DNA from: Knoxdaviesia capensis
Taxonomy: Eukaryota > Ascomycota > Sordariomycetes > Microascales > Gondwanamycetaceae
Direction: 5' to 3'
DNA length: 64,000 nt
NCBI GenBank assembly: GCA_001510575.1
Contig: LNGK01000004.1
Span: 3,408,667 to 3,472,666, forward strand
The translations under genes were made by a program, and so were the position numbers. Shown here in pieces: positions 46,400-58,438 of the stretch. The notes under the pieces were generated by a model that searched no databases, had not been told where the DNA came from, and saw nothing but the letters and a program-made list of their open reading frames with translations. The first letter of the stretch is position 1; each line of letters starts with the position of its first letter.

Positions 46400-48006
46400 G
46401 ACGGGAAGAATGTGTCACCAAGTCACCAACAGAGTTAGTGGGAGTTGACGATGGACCGGAAATATCTGGACAGGGTTGTTTGCAGAGGGCCCAGGCAAAC
46501 CGAACAGCGAACAAGGTTGAGGCCACAAGAGATTGATCCTGCCTGGGTCTCACGATAGAAAGGAGGGGAAGATGGCAACAAGCAATGAAGACAAAGTCGG
46601 GAGCTGTGGAGATCTTTGAAGAAGGGAAAAAAAGGCACGAGACTCCAGCATCAACAAGATGATATTGGTAGGACGGAAGAAACAAACACAGTAAACGAGC
46701 GCTGTGTGAGCTGCAGACGCGGGGCAAGCGGCCGCCAAGGATATGAGGGGGAGCACGTGATGATAGGAGGAGAGAAAAGATAACGGAGATGGTTGCAAGA
46801 CCGAAGTAAACAGATGGAGCTTCGTAAATAGAAGCCCAGGAGAAACCCGAAAAGCGAGGCAGATGTGTTGATGTATCGTGGTGGTTAAAAAGAAGAGCAG
46901 GTTGACAGCTGGGCGATTTTTGGTGGGGGGAAGTAGGCGCCACAGAACTCCCCACGTTTAGCCGGGAAGCGAAAGAAAGGGAGAGGATAGTAGGGTTAGG
47001 GTTTAGATCGCATCTGATAAGGAAATCTCGCCCCCACGCCTTCCAACCTCACCTCAACCAAAACATCACGACGCGCACCACCAAAACACAACAACAACAT
47101 GAGTATGTGCTATAGGCCATGTTTATGCTGCCGACTTTCAACAATTCGGTCAAGTGGACAATAGCCTAGTGGTTAAAGCGAACTGCCATCCAGCGAACGC
47201 CAGGGATCAAGTGACGGGATTCGAGCCAGCTCATCCCCGATCAGATTAAGGACATTTGGAGAGGCCAATCCTCAACTAGGATATTGGATGAGAACCTGAC
47301 CACTTTTTTGTCAGTTTGGCCTATTTTTTAATGCTTTTTTTCTGCCTTTTTTCTGCCGTCTGGAGGGTCTCTGGCTTGGTTGAGTTGTCCTTGGTTGAAT
47401 CTGGTGGTTATCTTGACTTACACGAAAAAACAGGCATGATGTCTTTTCGTTTCAGCCTCAAGTGGCGGTGGATGTCTCTCTGTTCTATGAAGACAAGCCA
47501 CTTATTATTCTTCTAGGTTGGTCCGCATCTCCAGCACACTCTTACTCTTAGAGGTCAGATGATGATCTCTATTTCTATGCTAATATCCCCATCTATCTAT
47601 TCTATGTGTAACACCGCCGCAGATACCCAAACTTTTGACGATGCTCCGAGGGGTCCTTATTTCCCTCTAGATTCCCACCGATGAGAGAAACCAAACTGCA
47701 AAAGATAAAATCCAAAAATGTCCAGTAGGTACAAGAAGCATAAATCCAGGGGCAAAGTGCCTACCGACTCTGCTTGAGAGAGTCGACATAAAAAAAAAAG
47801 GGGGCCAAGAAACCGGGACTCAACCGAGTGACATGAGGTTGAGGAGAAACATTCTGGAAACGCAAGCACAAATCCCTTATCATGAGAAGAAAAAAAAACG
47901 AAGAACAGTAATCTATGAACAGGTAATCTGAATCAAAGCCTCACCGGTACCCGGGAAAGAAAACACGGAACCACCAGGCGGAAAAACTAAAGAACAAACC
48001 CAGACT
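46400..48006. other. Spacer with SINE-like unit, no protein gene
   Basis: The CSN3 promoter lies at 46400 to about 47050, including a telomere-like TAGGGTTAGGGTTTAG at 46991-47006. A tRNA-derived SINE-like unit lies at 47155-47310. From 47310 to 48006 the sequence is T-rich then A-rich without supported genes. Confidence 0.5.
47155..47310 (+). mobile_element. tRNA-derived SINE-like element
   Basis: The left end contains a near-perfect Pol III A box (TAGCCTAGTGGTTAAAGC) and, about 45 nt later, a B box (GGATTCGAGCC). The anticodon and acceptor parts of a real tRNA are missing. About 75 nt of unrelated sequence and a T6 stretch (about 47304-47309) follow. This head-body-terminator order is that of a tRNA-derived SINE. 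Copy number cannot be judged from one window. Confidence 0.45.
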
Positions 48007-50879
48007 CTAGAGCCCCTCATAATAATCATCACTGTCTTCATCACTGTCGTCACTGTCGTCTCCGTCCTTGTCTTCGTCTTCGCCGTCTTCACCATCTTCA
48101 TCGCCGCTGAGATCCAGCAGGGACTGCTGGTATGCCACGCGCGCCGCCGCCACCCGCCGGCTCTCGCGGCCGAGGAACACACCCCGCGACGCAGCCGAGT
48201 CCGGCGTTGCCGGCCACGAGTCCGAGCTGGGCGTGCCGGCACACCCACCACTGCTGCCGCCATGCTGCGACCCTGCGGACACCGCCGCTACTGCTGTGGC
48301 CGTTGAAATTCGGCTGGGCTGCTGCTGCTGGTGCAGCGCCCGGCCAAAACCAAGCACAGCCTGGTGCTGGCAGCTGTCCTAGGTACCGCCAACGCTGGCC
48401 CCGTCGTTGCCACTCACCGACGCTTCCGAATCTGTGTACATGGCGCCCGAGGCGCGGCGCTGGCCAATGATGCCGAAGGGCGTCGATCCCGGCGTGGGGC
48501 GTTGGTGCTGGTGCAGCTGCTGGTGCAGCTGCTGATGCGGCTGATGCGCCTGGGGCGGCTGCTGCGGCTGCCGGAGCATCGCCAGGTGCTGGTACGGCCC
48601 GCCAGGGATCATAGTGCTCTCGCTGCTGGACCGGGTCGTGGTGTTGGCGCCGTGGTGGTACGGCTGCTGGGGGGCAACCGGAGGGGGGAACATGGCGATG
48701 TTGGGGAAGTAGCTGTGGCTGGCGCCGGTTCCACCAACCGATGACGTACGCGATGAGGCACCCAGCATCGCCGACGGGGCGGTGGGGGGGATGACCAGAG
48801 GGGTGAGAGGCTCGCCTTGGAGCGTGGCGCTGCCGAGACGCTCAAAAGGACCGGAGACGGTGCGACCCATGGCACTGCCGTAGGTGGGACGAGTGGGCGG
48901 GGGCAGAGCATTGGAGAAGTTGTTGCGGGCACGGCCATGGCCCTGGAGATTGGTGCTGGCGAGACCAGTGACGATTGAGTAGATACCCTGATCGTTGCCC
49001 TGGCCCGATCGGCCGGCAGTGGCGATGTTGGTATTGGCGCTGGGACGGGCGCTGAGGGTGGTGGCCGGGCCGGCATTGCCTCCACGGCCATGGATCCCGC
49101 CGGCGCGCTGGCCGAGGGGGTTAGGCGCCGACATGATCTCGGAAGAGCTCGCGCGAGCTCCCCGGCCGCTGTTGCCACGACCGGATCCGTGGTCGGAGCG
49201 GTCCTTGTCCTTCACCATGGTGCGGTCATCGTCATCACTGGGGCCGGGGCCCGACTTGAAGCCCAGTCTCTCGCGGTCGTCCACCGACATGCTCGTCCAC
49301 CACTGAGGGAGGCCATTCCAGAGTCCGACTTTCTTCTGCCAGTACTCGTCCGTGGGCATCTCATGGCGAAACCGGCACCCCTGCTGCGCAAACGCACACG
49401 TGCCTGAGTGCACCCATTTGTCGCAGTAATACTTGATCGGCTTCTTGTTGCCGCCGCCGCCGCCACCACCACCAGCACCACCACCGCCGCCGCCGCCGCC
49501 GTTGCCGTTACCGCTGTTCTTGCCGCCGTTGTTGCCACCGCGGCCTCGGGTGTTCGAGCGAGTCTGTGTTGCGAAAAAGGGGGTCTGGTTAGAGTTGTCA
49601 CAGATACCACAGAAACAAGGGGCGAAAAATCCAAAGGAAAAGATATGATAGCCGGGACTAAACTCACCTGTGGCTCTTGCATAGCTCCATCCAGAGAATC
49701 ATTGCCGACGCTCTGCTCCGGCTGGGGCGTCTTGGCCGTCTGGGGCTGGCCATGGAGATGGGGAAGAACAACCATTCCCGGCAGAACCTCGTGCACCTCA
49801 TCGGCCAGCTGAAGCGAAAACACGCGGCCATCGCCCATCTTGACAACATACTGAGTGGGCTGCGTGGCGGGGATGGCAAACGGGATGTTCTGGCCCGCAG
49901 GCGTCACGGCGTACCCGGTGGGCCGGGTCATCGACGAGAAATGCGACTCGACCGAGCCCCAGTCCTGCGCGGAGCTGGACTCCCGAGAGCCCATGGTGGC
50001 GGCCAGGAGGCTGCGGTGGTGCGCCGGGGCGCGCTGGTCCTGACGACGGGCAGCCTCTTGCTCACCGGGCTGGGACCAGGCAGGAGCCATGCCGTAGCCG
50101 CTCGAAGCCGCCGCCATGGACACGCCCGAGTCGAGGCTCGACATGATGTTGCGGTAGTTCTCGGCCGCGCGACCACCGGCCACGCCCAGGATATGCTGCG
50201 CGTCGGGCAGATGCGACGAAGAAGCGGGGGCAGGGGGGTTGTTGAGGTCGGTCAGACCACGGAAGGGGGGATCGGTTCTGTTGGCTGCGATGATTCGGTT
50301 GCCGGACGTGCCCGGCGCAGCAGCACCGGCGCTGGTGGCAGCAATGGCCGCCGAGATACCAGTAGGACGGGCCTCGTCAAAAGCGTACCGCGTGCTGTTG
50401 GATCCCGAGCGCTCGGTGCCAGGGGTCTCAGAGAACGGGCCCGAAGGCGCCCCGTAGCCGGAACCGCCGTAGTTCATGGAACCCGAGTCATAGCCGGATC
50501 GAGGCCAGGGATGCATTCCGGACTGCGATGAACCGATGAGTTGGTGGTTGGTTCGTGAGTCTGAACGGGGTCCACAATAGCGAAGGGTCAGTAGGATGCC
50601 GCGTTGCCCTTTAGGGTTGGTAAGTTGGAGAGTTCCAGAGTTCTGATGCTCAGTTCTGGGCTGTTCGGTTGTGGGAGGGCAGAGTTGCTGTTGCTCTGAG
50701 GATGATGAAGAGGAAGAGAAATGGATTGAAGAGCGGTGATCAGAGAGAGAGCAATCACCTTGATATTCAACTGCATCACTGCCCAGATCATCCCAGGCTT
50801 CAGTCCAACTGGACTCCAAGCTCATGGGAGATGTGTGGGCTGTCTCTGCCTCCATTCCCTCCTCTTTATGCAGCCTCAT
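48007..50879 (-). CDS. CCCH zinc-finger protein, Gln/Gly/Ser-rich
   Basis: Exon 1 is 50879-49668, followed by a 104-nt GTGAGT..CAG intron and exon 2 from 49563. Exon 2 encodes a poly-Gly spacer, then a single CCCH finger (CDKWVHSGTCAFAQQGCRFRH, C-x8-C-x6-C-x3-H) and the block KVGLWNGLPQWW. The frame meets TAG at 48381-48379, yet continues in the same frame for 123 more codons with protein-like content ending in an acidic tail (DDSDEDSDDYYEGL). A 51- or 57-nt intron (48417 to 48367 or 48361, donor GTGAGT) would remove the stop; otherwise the protein ends at 48379. CCCH proteins of this kind bind RNA. The N-terminus is uncertain because exon 1 begins in Ser-rich sequence that could be leader. 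Confidence 0.75.
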
Positions 50880-52820
50880 GTCTTTTTGGTTTCTAAGCCA
50901 GGTGGATGGTTTCTTGATAGGCTTCTATGAGACTTCAAGAAGCCCTTCAAGTACTTTCTTCTCCAGGCTCAGGAAACCAGGTTGTGCTTCTTTTTGTTTG
51001 CTTCTCTCTGAATAGGATCGGCAGACAAAAAGTATGTTTTGGGGAAAAAAAGAAATAGTGTCGGACTGTGGGGGAACAGGCTTCTTACATGTATTTAGGG
51101 TCCGGCGTTTGATCTGACGTCGTTTGTAAGTGGCTGGAGGTGAGTTTTTACGCTGCAGATAGCCCTAAATGGGTGATATAGAACGAACCCCGAACATTAG
51201 TGGGAGATCAATTAATTTGAGAGAGAAATTATATAAGAAAGACCGTAAAGCATCCCATAAACCGTTAAAGTGAGGGATGATGGGGTTTCGGTGATAGTAT
51301 AGGAGAGACTACTACTAATCTACTGCTATCATAGAAGCAGCAGAGGAAAAGTAGATACCCATGCCTATCACAATCTTCATCAAGTTGTACAGAAGCTTTA
51401 AAGAAGACCAGGAGAGAAAAAAAGAGTTCACAAATAGATAGATTACCGAATACTGAAGACTAACCTGGCGGTTTATAGGTTACACCAGCGGGAGACTGCA
51501 GGCGGGAGACTGGGGACTGAACAGCGATCAAAAGACCAAGGGTTCTAGAATGCTTTCTGGAAGTCTTTTATCTTATTGAAGTTGGAACCGTAGAGTGACT
51601 CGAGGCTGCAGTGACGATAGATGCTGAACCGTGGTGATGAAGTGAAGGGTGAACGGGTAGTGCGGAATCGAGGTAGGAGGAGAACGGAAGGTGGAGGGGA
51701 GGAGGATGTAGGAGGAGAAAATTACGGGTAGAGAAAAAGCCGGGAGAGAAGCACCGAGGGGTAATGGATGCAGAGACAAAACGAGTAGATAACAATCCGT
51801 GATATATAGAGGGGCGAAAGATATAAGACGCGTAGGGAAGAAGGAGGGACATATAGCTTTGAATTCTAGAAGACCGCTAGAACACCGGAGATACTCTAAA
51901 TATACGGAAAGCACATCGGCGGGAACATAGACGGAAGGAGGTGGGGGCCCAGAAGAGCAAAGAGGGAAGGAGAGCGGGAAGGAAGCCGGCTTATATCTTC
52001 TAGAGCATGAGTCGACTTTGGAGTCATAATGAGCACATAGAAAGTGCATGACTGGAGTAGGCATGACTTATAGAAGCTGAACTCTGGAACAATCAAGAAT
52101 TACAGAGGTAAGTGAGCATAGAGAGAGACTTCACATACCTCTATATATAGTCAGTGGCCTGCTGTGCCTGCCTTGAAGGTGAGAAGGCTTTGATCCTCTA
52201 TCTAAGCGGTATTAGGGGAGTGACTTAATAGACAATGGGATTCAACCAAAGACTCTTCCCAGACTCTCTTTGAGAAGCCTATCTATCTAATATCCATGGC
52301 TTGATATCATATACCGGACCAAGACTGCCCCAATAACGAGCTCTAGGCTCTTCAGCTACATACTAGCTCTAATACGTAGACCCAGGCTCATGATTCTAGC
52401 TAGACATCTAGAAGAAGGAGCAGCAGACACAAAAAACCTTCTAGAAAGAGCCTGGATGGAAGTGTGCCTGAAGGTGGAGTCAGAGACTTGCTTTGATAGA
52501 GTGACTTGACTTACATCTAGACTTGCACAAGGACTCTAACCCTATGTAAGTCTCACACCACTAGGGTTCATCTTTAAGTCAACTACAGCAACGGATGCAA
52601 GGCACACCAAACTTTGTATATAGTCAAAAGTACTTTTTTTCCCCCGGGCCTAACTCCATTTCTTGCAGATGATACATGCTGGAACAGAAAGAAAAGAAGA
52701 GAAAAAGAAAAGGAAAACCAAGAGGTACACTCCCCCACTGCACCACCCCCAACCCTAAACTCACACCCACACCAACGTCTCTCCTTCCCAGCCCCCCCCC
52801 ACTTAGCCGTGCAGACCGAC
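50880..52820. other. 1.9-kb spacer, AT-richer, no gene
   Basis: Contains the CCCH gene's promoter and leader (right of 50880) and the 3' flank of Kre33 (left of 52820). The part from about 51000 to 52600 is AT-richer than the rest; its right end (about 52140-52560) is very poor in CpG and rich in CTAG and TCTAGA-type words. No frame with family resemblance was found. A telomere-like TAACCCTA box lies at 52537-52544. Confidence 0.5.
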
Positions 52821-55800
52821 TCAATCCCGCGCCTTCTTCGACTTCTTCTTCTTCCGCCCGGACTCCTCAGCTGCAGCGGCAGCATACGCCTCCTCGACCG
52901 TGGGCCCGGTCTTGCGCTTCACCTTGTTCGACCGCACACTGACGTTCACGACGCCGCCGCCCGCCGCCGCAGTCCGCTTCACCTGCTTCTCGGCATCCTC
53001 CCACCCGGGGGCGTCCGCCTCGACCTCGTACTCGTCCAGCGGCAGCGAGTCGATCAGCGCGCGCTGCTTCGCCCGCAGCTCCGCCAGCGCGGCGTCGCCG
53101 CCCGCGTCGAGCTCGTCGTCCAGCGCCTCGGCCACCGGCTCGAACCGCTCGTGCACCACCTCGTCGTCGTGCATGCCCGTGGCGTTGGCCCGCGACACTC
53201 CGACCGCCGCGCGGCGCGGCACCACGTCGTCGTAGGCCGCTGCCACCAGCCCGCCAAAGTACGCCGTGATCTTGCGCAGGATCTTCATGAACATGGCCAG
53301 CAGCTGTGACACCGGCAGGTTCAGCTCGCCGGCCACCGTCTCGACGTCCTTGCGCTGCAAGCCGACCGCCAGCAGGATGCACTGCTGCACGCCGCTCAGC
53401 TTGACCGCCGCGCGGATGCGCCCCGTGAAGTACACGAGCGCCAGTGTCGGCAGCAGATCGAGGATCACGTGGTAGTCGAGCATGCTGCTGGTGTACGCCT
53501 CCAGCCGCTTCAGGTCGAACGGCGTCAGCAGCGCCTCCAGCTCCGCCCGCGTCAGCGCCGCCGGCTCCACCGCGTCCAGCTTGCTGCCGGCCGTCGCCGA
53601 CTCGTCGATGCTGAGCGACGTGATGGCCGCAAACTCGCGGAACTGGTACGACAGCAGCGACAGGAAGCGCCGGTGAAAGTCGCGCGAGAACGCCCCCAGC
53701 CAGCTGCGGTCGACGCTGTTCTCCAGCGGCCGCAGCATCACGCACGTGTGCTCGCCCGTCAGGTCGTTCGCCGTCTGCCGCAGGTACACCGGCGCAAACC
53801 CCGCCTTCTTCCAGAACTTGTGCAGCTGCGTGGTGAGCCCGTAGCTGACGCCCAGGTAGTCGAGGTTGGCCGGCCGCCGCTCGTCCAGCTTGGCAAACAG
53901 CGGCGGCATCTTGCTGATATCCCGCACTTTGATGTTGTCGTCCAGCAGCGACGCGCCCGCCAGCTCGGCATCGGTCACACGCGCCATCGCCGGCTCCGCA
54001 AGTCCGGCGTCGTCGCTCTCCGCCAGGCTGGCAAACTTGCCCTCGTAGTAGTCGACAAGCAGCTCCAATGCCCGTGAGCCGTAGCCCATCGAGACGTAGT
54101 CCGGGTTCGTGGCGATACGCACCACGCGCGCACCAGACAGCGTGGCGAACTCGTCGTCCTGGAACTGTTGGCTGACCAGCCACGGTATCAGGTCTCCGCT
54201 GGGCCGCTGGCCGCGACTTAGGCTGTTGAGAATGCTCTGTCGGCTGATCTTACCCTCAAGGGAAACCTGGATCACACACAGAGGCTCGGGCAGGCGCTGG
54301 GTATCCTCCGAGACGGGCGGCACAAGCACGAAGAGCTCGTGTGCAGGCGCATCGCTCATCAGCTGGAGGTCGTCGGGAGAGTTCTTGTAGTGGCTGGACA
54401 CGTAGAGCGCAACCATCTGCTGGAGGAAGCGCTCGGAAACCGGGTGGAACGAGAACAGCGTGTCGCGGTTGACGTACAGGAGCTGGCACTGGGACGGGTC
54501 GGGGCAGCCCTGCCGGCTGTTGGCAGCGGCCGACTTGGATTTCGGCAGAGTGGCATCGAGACACAAGAGCGTGTTGAGCCACTTTTCCACCGAGTCACCT
54601 TTGGCATATCTGATCGGCTCGGCAAGAGTAATCTCCCGGAGAGTGCGGCTACCAACATACGCCGAATCCTCGCTCTTGACAGCTTTGCCCGTCACACGGT
54701 CGGCCACCTCCGTCTCCGCAGCCCCGTTGATAGCACCAGGCCGCGACTGCTCGCGGAGCTGCTTGATGAGCTTCAGCGACAGCGAGCGGCCGGTACCTTC
54801 GTAGCCATTGATGGTCGAGGCCATGAACACCAGGTAGGGTCCCAAGAGCTTCTTCACTAGCGGCAGGGGGATAGCAGCAGCCTCGTCGATAACCACCAAC
54901 TCCGCCTGGCCCAGAACATGGGCGTCCTGCGGCCGGATGTACTGGATGGTCTGGCGGTGCTGGCGGTGGATGTTGACACGCACAATGGCCTTGTTGAAGT
55001 CCGGGTTCGTCGACTGGATGATGGTGTAGTCGGCATGGTCGGCGTATCCCAGAGCGTCGAAGCCCTTGAAGATGAAGTCGAACAGCGTCTTCAAGTTCTC
55101 GGGCGACGGCGACGTGATGAAGATGTTGCTGTAGCCGTGAGCCACCGCCGACGCCACCGCCAGGCCCATGGCCGCAGACTTGCCACGACCACGCGCGGCC
55201 GTCAGCGCCACGGTGCTGCGCAGCGTCTTCTCGGAGATGGCATCGACAAAGGTCAGCAGCGCCTTGGCCTGGTCGACGGTGCGGGCCAGGTTGAGCAGCG
55301 AGCCGACGGGCTGGGTATCGCGCAGCGAGTCCTTGAGTTCCTCCAGCTCGCGCTGCTCGGCGGTCTTCGGCTGGTCGAGGTCGGGCGGCGGCAGCTGCTT
55401 GACGTCCTTGGCACCGGAGATCGGCAGCACGTTCATCTCGTCGTCGATGACGAGACACTGGCAGCTGCCCAGCGACAGGATGAAGCGCTCGTTGAACCGC
55501 GCAACCACGTCGTGGTGGGCCTCGGTGCGGTACCGCGAGTGCACGTCCATCGACATGGTGTACAGCTGCTTCAGGCTGTTCATGCCCTTCAGCAGCAGGA
55601 TCACCAGGCCGCCGCCCTCGACCGTCTCGATCGTCCGCGCCAGGATGTTCGGCGTGATGGCTTCGAAGTCCTGCAGGATGCAGATGCCGTACGTGTTTCC
55701 GAGGATCTTGTCGGTGTCCTTGTAGTAGACGTAACGGATGTTGTGCACCGACACAAACAGCTCGAACGGGTCTTCTTGGTTGACTTCTCGGATGCCGCGC

Positions 55801-56238
55801 TTGATCTCCTTCTTGATCTTCGCCTCACGCTTTTTCCGGTGACTGCAGGGTTGACACAAGCCGGCAAGTCAGTACTTCTGGAGGCAATCCACACGGGATT
55901 CCGGTTTCCAACCGCCCCTTCATCACGCTATTTCTGAACATACCTGGTGAAGCCCAGAAGCTGCTTCTTGTAAGCCCACAGCACCGACTTGTTTTGTGTG
56001 AGATCCATCGTGGACATGATGTGGTGCAGATACACAATCACATCCTTGGCATGGTCACCGACCACGACGAAGAAGCTTCTCTTCTTCTCTTGCAGGCCAT
56101 TTCGTATGAGCGCCGGAATGCGCTGGTCACTATACAGATCACATCGGGATGCCTTGTTAGCACGAGACGAGTGGTGGAAACATGAAGAGGAGAAACCCTG
56201 GCGGAAGAGCCAAAAACTTACACAGCTTTGCGAACCAT
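52821..56238 (-). CDS. KRE33: RNA cytidine acetyltransferase (Kre33/NAT10)
   Basis: Predicted exons are 56238-56222, 56129-55944 and 55842-52821, giving 1074 residues, close to yeast Kre33. The 17-nt first exon (MVRKAV start) joins DQRIPALIRNG, the conserved N-terminus of the family. In order: DUF1726-type N-terminal domain, helicase-like ATPase domain with Walker A TAARGRGKSAA and Walker B-like VVIDEAAAIP, a GNAT acetyltransferase domain (ARVVRIATNPDYVSMGYGSRALELL), a tRNA-binding C-terminal domain and a Lys-rich nucleolar tail (KKKKSKKARD). It makes N4-acetylcytidine in 18S rRNA and, with Tan1, in tRNA, and is needed for small-subunit biogenesis. A telomere-like box lies about 220 bp upstream. 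Confidence 0.97.
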
Positions 56239-57277
56239 GTTGAACACTTTCCAATTATCGAGAATCGGGTGCACACAGTTTATACAAAGGTGACGGAATT
56301 GCTTTTGAGTCTGATGTGGTGAAATGTTCCTCTCTCTCTCTCTCTCTCTTTTTTTTCTTCTTTTCTTTAATCGAGAATTGCTGGATTTTTTATCTTTTCT
56401 GCCGGGCGGTGAAGAAATCTTTTAAGTGGGTGTACGCATTCTATCGGCCTTCACTTTTGTAACCCTAACATCATCACCTGCAAACGAAAGGGAAATAAGA
56501 AATGGAACAGAATATTCAGAGTTTGATCTAATAATACATAATTGATATAGACAGTTGTCAAACCGGTACTGTACAGATGCATTTCTCAAGTCAAAAAGAC
56601 CCAGGAAATCCATGAGGAGGAGAACGGACGGGAAGGCCGTCGGGCTAGATAGTGATAGATAGATGCACCATGCTTAAAGATTTCGATGGGAAGGCAGTTG
56701 GAATTTCAAATAAAACGTCCATTCTCTCCAAATCTAAAGCATATGGAAGTGTAAGATAAACAGAAACAGGTGCATCGAAAATATCATCTGCCTTCAAGAC
56801 CTTCGCCGTGCGTGGGAGCGAGAACGAGAAAACCAAGGAAAACGGAAAGCAAGCAGAATCTATGGTGGACGACACTTGTATGCAGGTATAAGAGGGTACT
56901 CATGCGGCCGAAAGAGTTGGAAACCCCAAAGACGAGAACAAGGAGAAACCACCAGAAAGTTAATGAAGAAAAAGCAAAGAGAGAACCTGCTACCATGCAG
57001 AGAAGACCCAAGACGAAAAAAATAGCAGAACTTCCGACTTCGCATATTGAGTACGGTTGATGCTTCCAACAAGGGAAGTGATCTCAAGGAGAGCCGGAAC
57101 GTATCTTCCGTGAATCGAATCGATACTGGCGGGTGGGAGGGCTGAAACAGCAGCGAAATGGCGCCTGATTTCCTGGGACGATATGGAAGGCGGGAGAGCG
57201 GGATCGGGGTGAGGAACCGTTGGGGGAGGGAGAAAGCAAAATTATATACACTCGACAGTTGTTGTGGTGGTGGTCAT
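56239..57277. promoter_or_regulatory. Kre33 upstream region and mS38 3' flank
   Basis: GTAACCCTAACA lies at 56459-56470, about 220 bp upstream of the Kre33 ATG, after a (CT)n/T-rich leader at 56331-56370. The remainder, up to the mS38 stop, is A-rich with no gene. Confidence 0.5.
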
Positions 57278-58438
57278 TTACAGCCGGTCAAGCTTGCGGC
57301 GCAGGTTGCGCGTGCGTCTCATGAACTTCTTGTACTTCTGCTTCTTCATCTTCAGCTTGCGCTGGCGCTTGACGCTGATGGCCATCATCGAGTCGTGGCT
57401 ACCGACGACATCGTCGAAGCGCACGCGGTACGAGCGGCGCTTGGCCATGCGCGCCTCGCGGTCATCGAGAATGCGCGGGCTGTGGGCCACAACACGGACC
57501 TGACCGTCGGCATCGGTCGTCTCCTCGATGGTGAACATGGCGGTGTAGGTGCGGCCCTTGGCCGCGTCGTCAGCAACCGCGGTGGCAGTGTCAACCGTCA
57601 AGCTCGCCGATAAATTCTCAACAGCGCCGGCCTCGGTGGTTTGGGCGGCTTGTTGGGACTGCGGGGCCGGCGGCGGCTGGAAGGGCTGGAACTGGCCCGA
57701 CATGGCGTCCAGCTGCATCACCAGGTTGGCTTCGGCGGCCTCGGCGCCTTCGTTGAAGGCAAGTCGGTCGGCCATGCTGCCGTCGGCGGTGATGGTGTCG
57801 GTGGAGTGGCTGATGCCCATCTGCGAGAGCGGGCCCTCGATGTCGTCGACCGTTGACGACAGTGTCGAAATCACCTCGGACACCTTCTCGGCTTTGGTCT
57901 TGGGGGTGAATATCGCCGCAAACACCTCATCGGTCACGGTTCGCGGGAGGCTGTGAGTAACGGAGATGGGCCGATGCAAGGAAAAGAATGTTGAGAGACC
58001 AAGAGCTGTAAGAGACATTTAAGGCACACGGTTAGTTTGAGCTTGAGCGAATACGTCAGAGGAGGCAGACTAGTCAAGCAAAAGCTTACCTTCCGGGGAG
58101 AGATGTTGCGTGCTGGGCACACTAGGGAGCTTGCTGAACGAGGCGTCGCGGGACGAGGCATCCTTCGCCTTGCGCTTCCGCTTTTCGCCGGATGATTTCG
58201 AGTTACCCGACCGGGAGGAGGTGGCGTGGACAGATGACGATGCCGACTGGCCGGACGGCTCGTTGTTGGAGCCGTTATCGGGACTCGACGGCTTAGACGA
58301 CGACAGCCGACGCTGGTGGGTTCCCGGCCGCGACGAGAGAATGAAAGCAGCAGCGGCGGCGGCGGCGATCGGGGTCGAGTGGCCGACCTTGGCCTGCGGC
58401 CCCGACAGCGCCACCCGCCGCATCGATGACGGGATCAT
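57278..58438 (-). CDS. Mitochondrial small ribosomal subunit protein mS38 (Cox24-like)
   Basis: Predicted exons are 58438-58090 and 58005-57278, giving 358 residues. The C-terminal block SVKRQRKLKMKKQKYKKF followed by RRTRNLRRKLDRL is the mS38/AURKAIP1/Cox24 signature (DUF1713). The N-terminus is Arg/Ala/Ser-rich (MRRVALSG.., then an Ala run), fitting a mitochondrial targeting peptide. A Ser-rich, Lys/Arg-containing stretch and a Gln/Pro-rich middle follow. mS38 sits at the decoding side of the mitochondrial small subunit and in yeast affects translation of COX1. Length exceeds yeast Cox24, as is usual in filamentous fungi. Confidence 0.88.
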
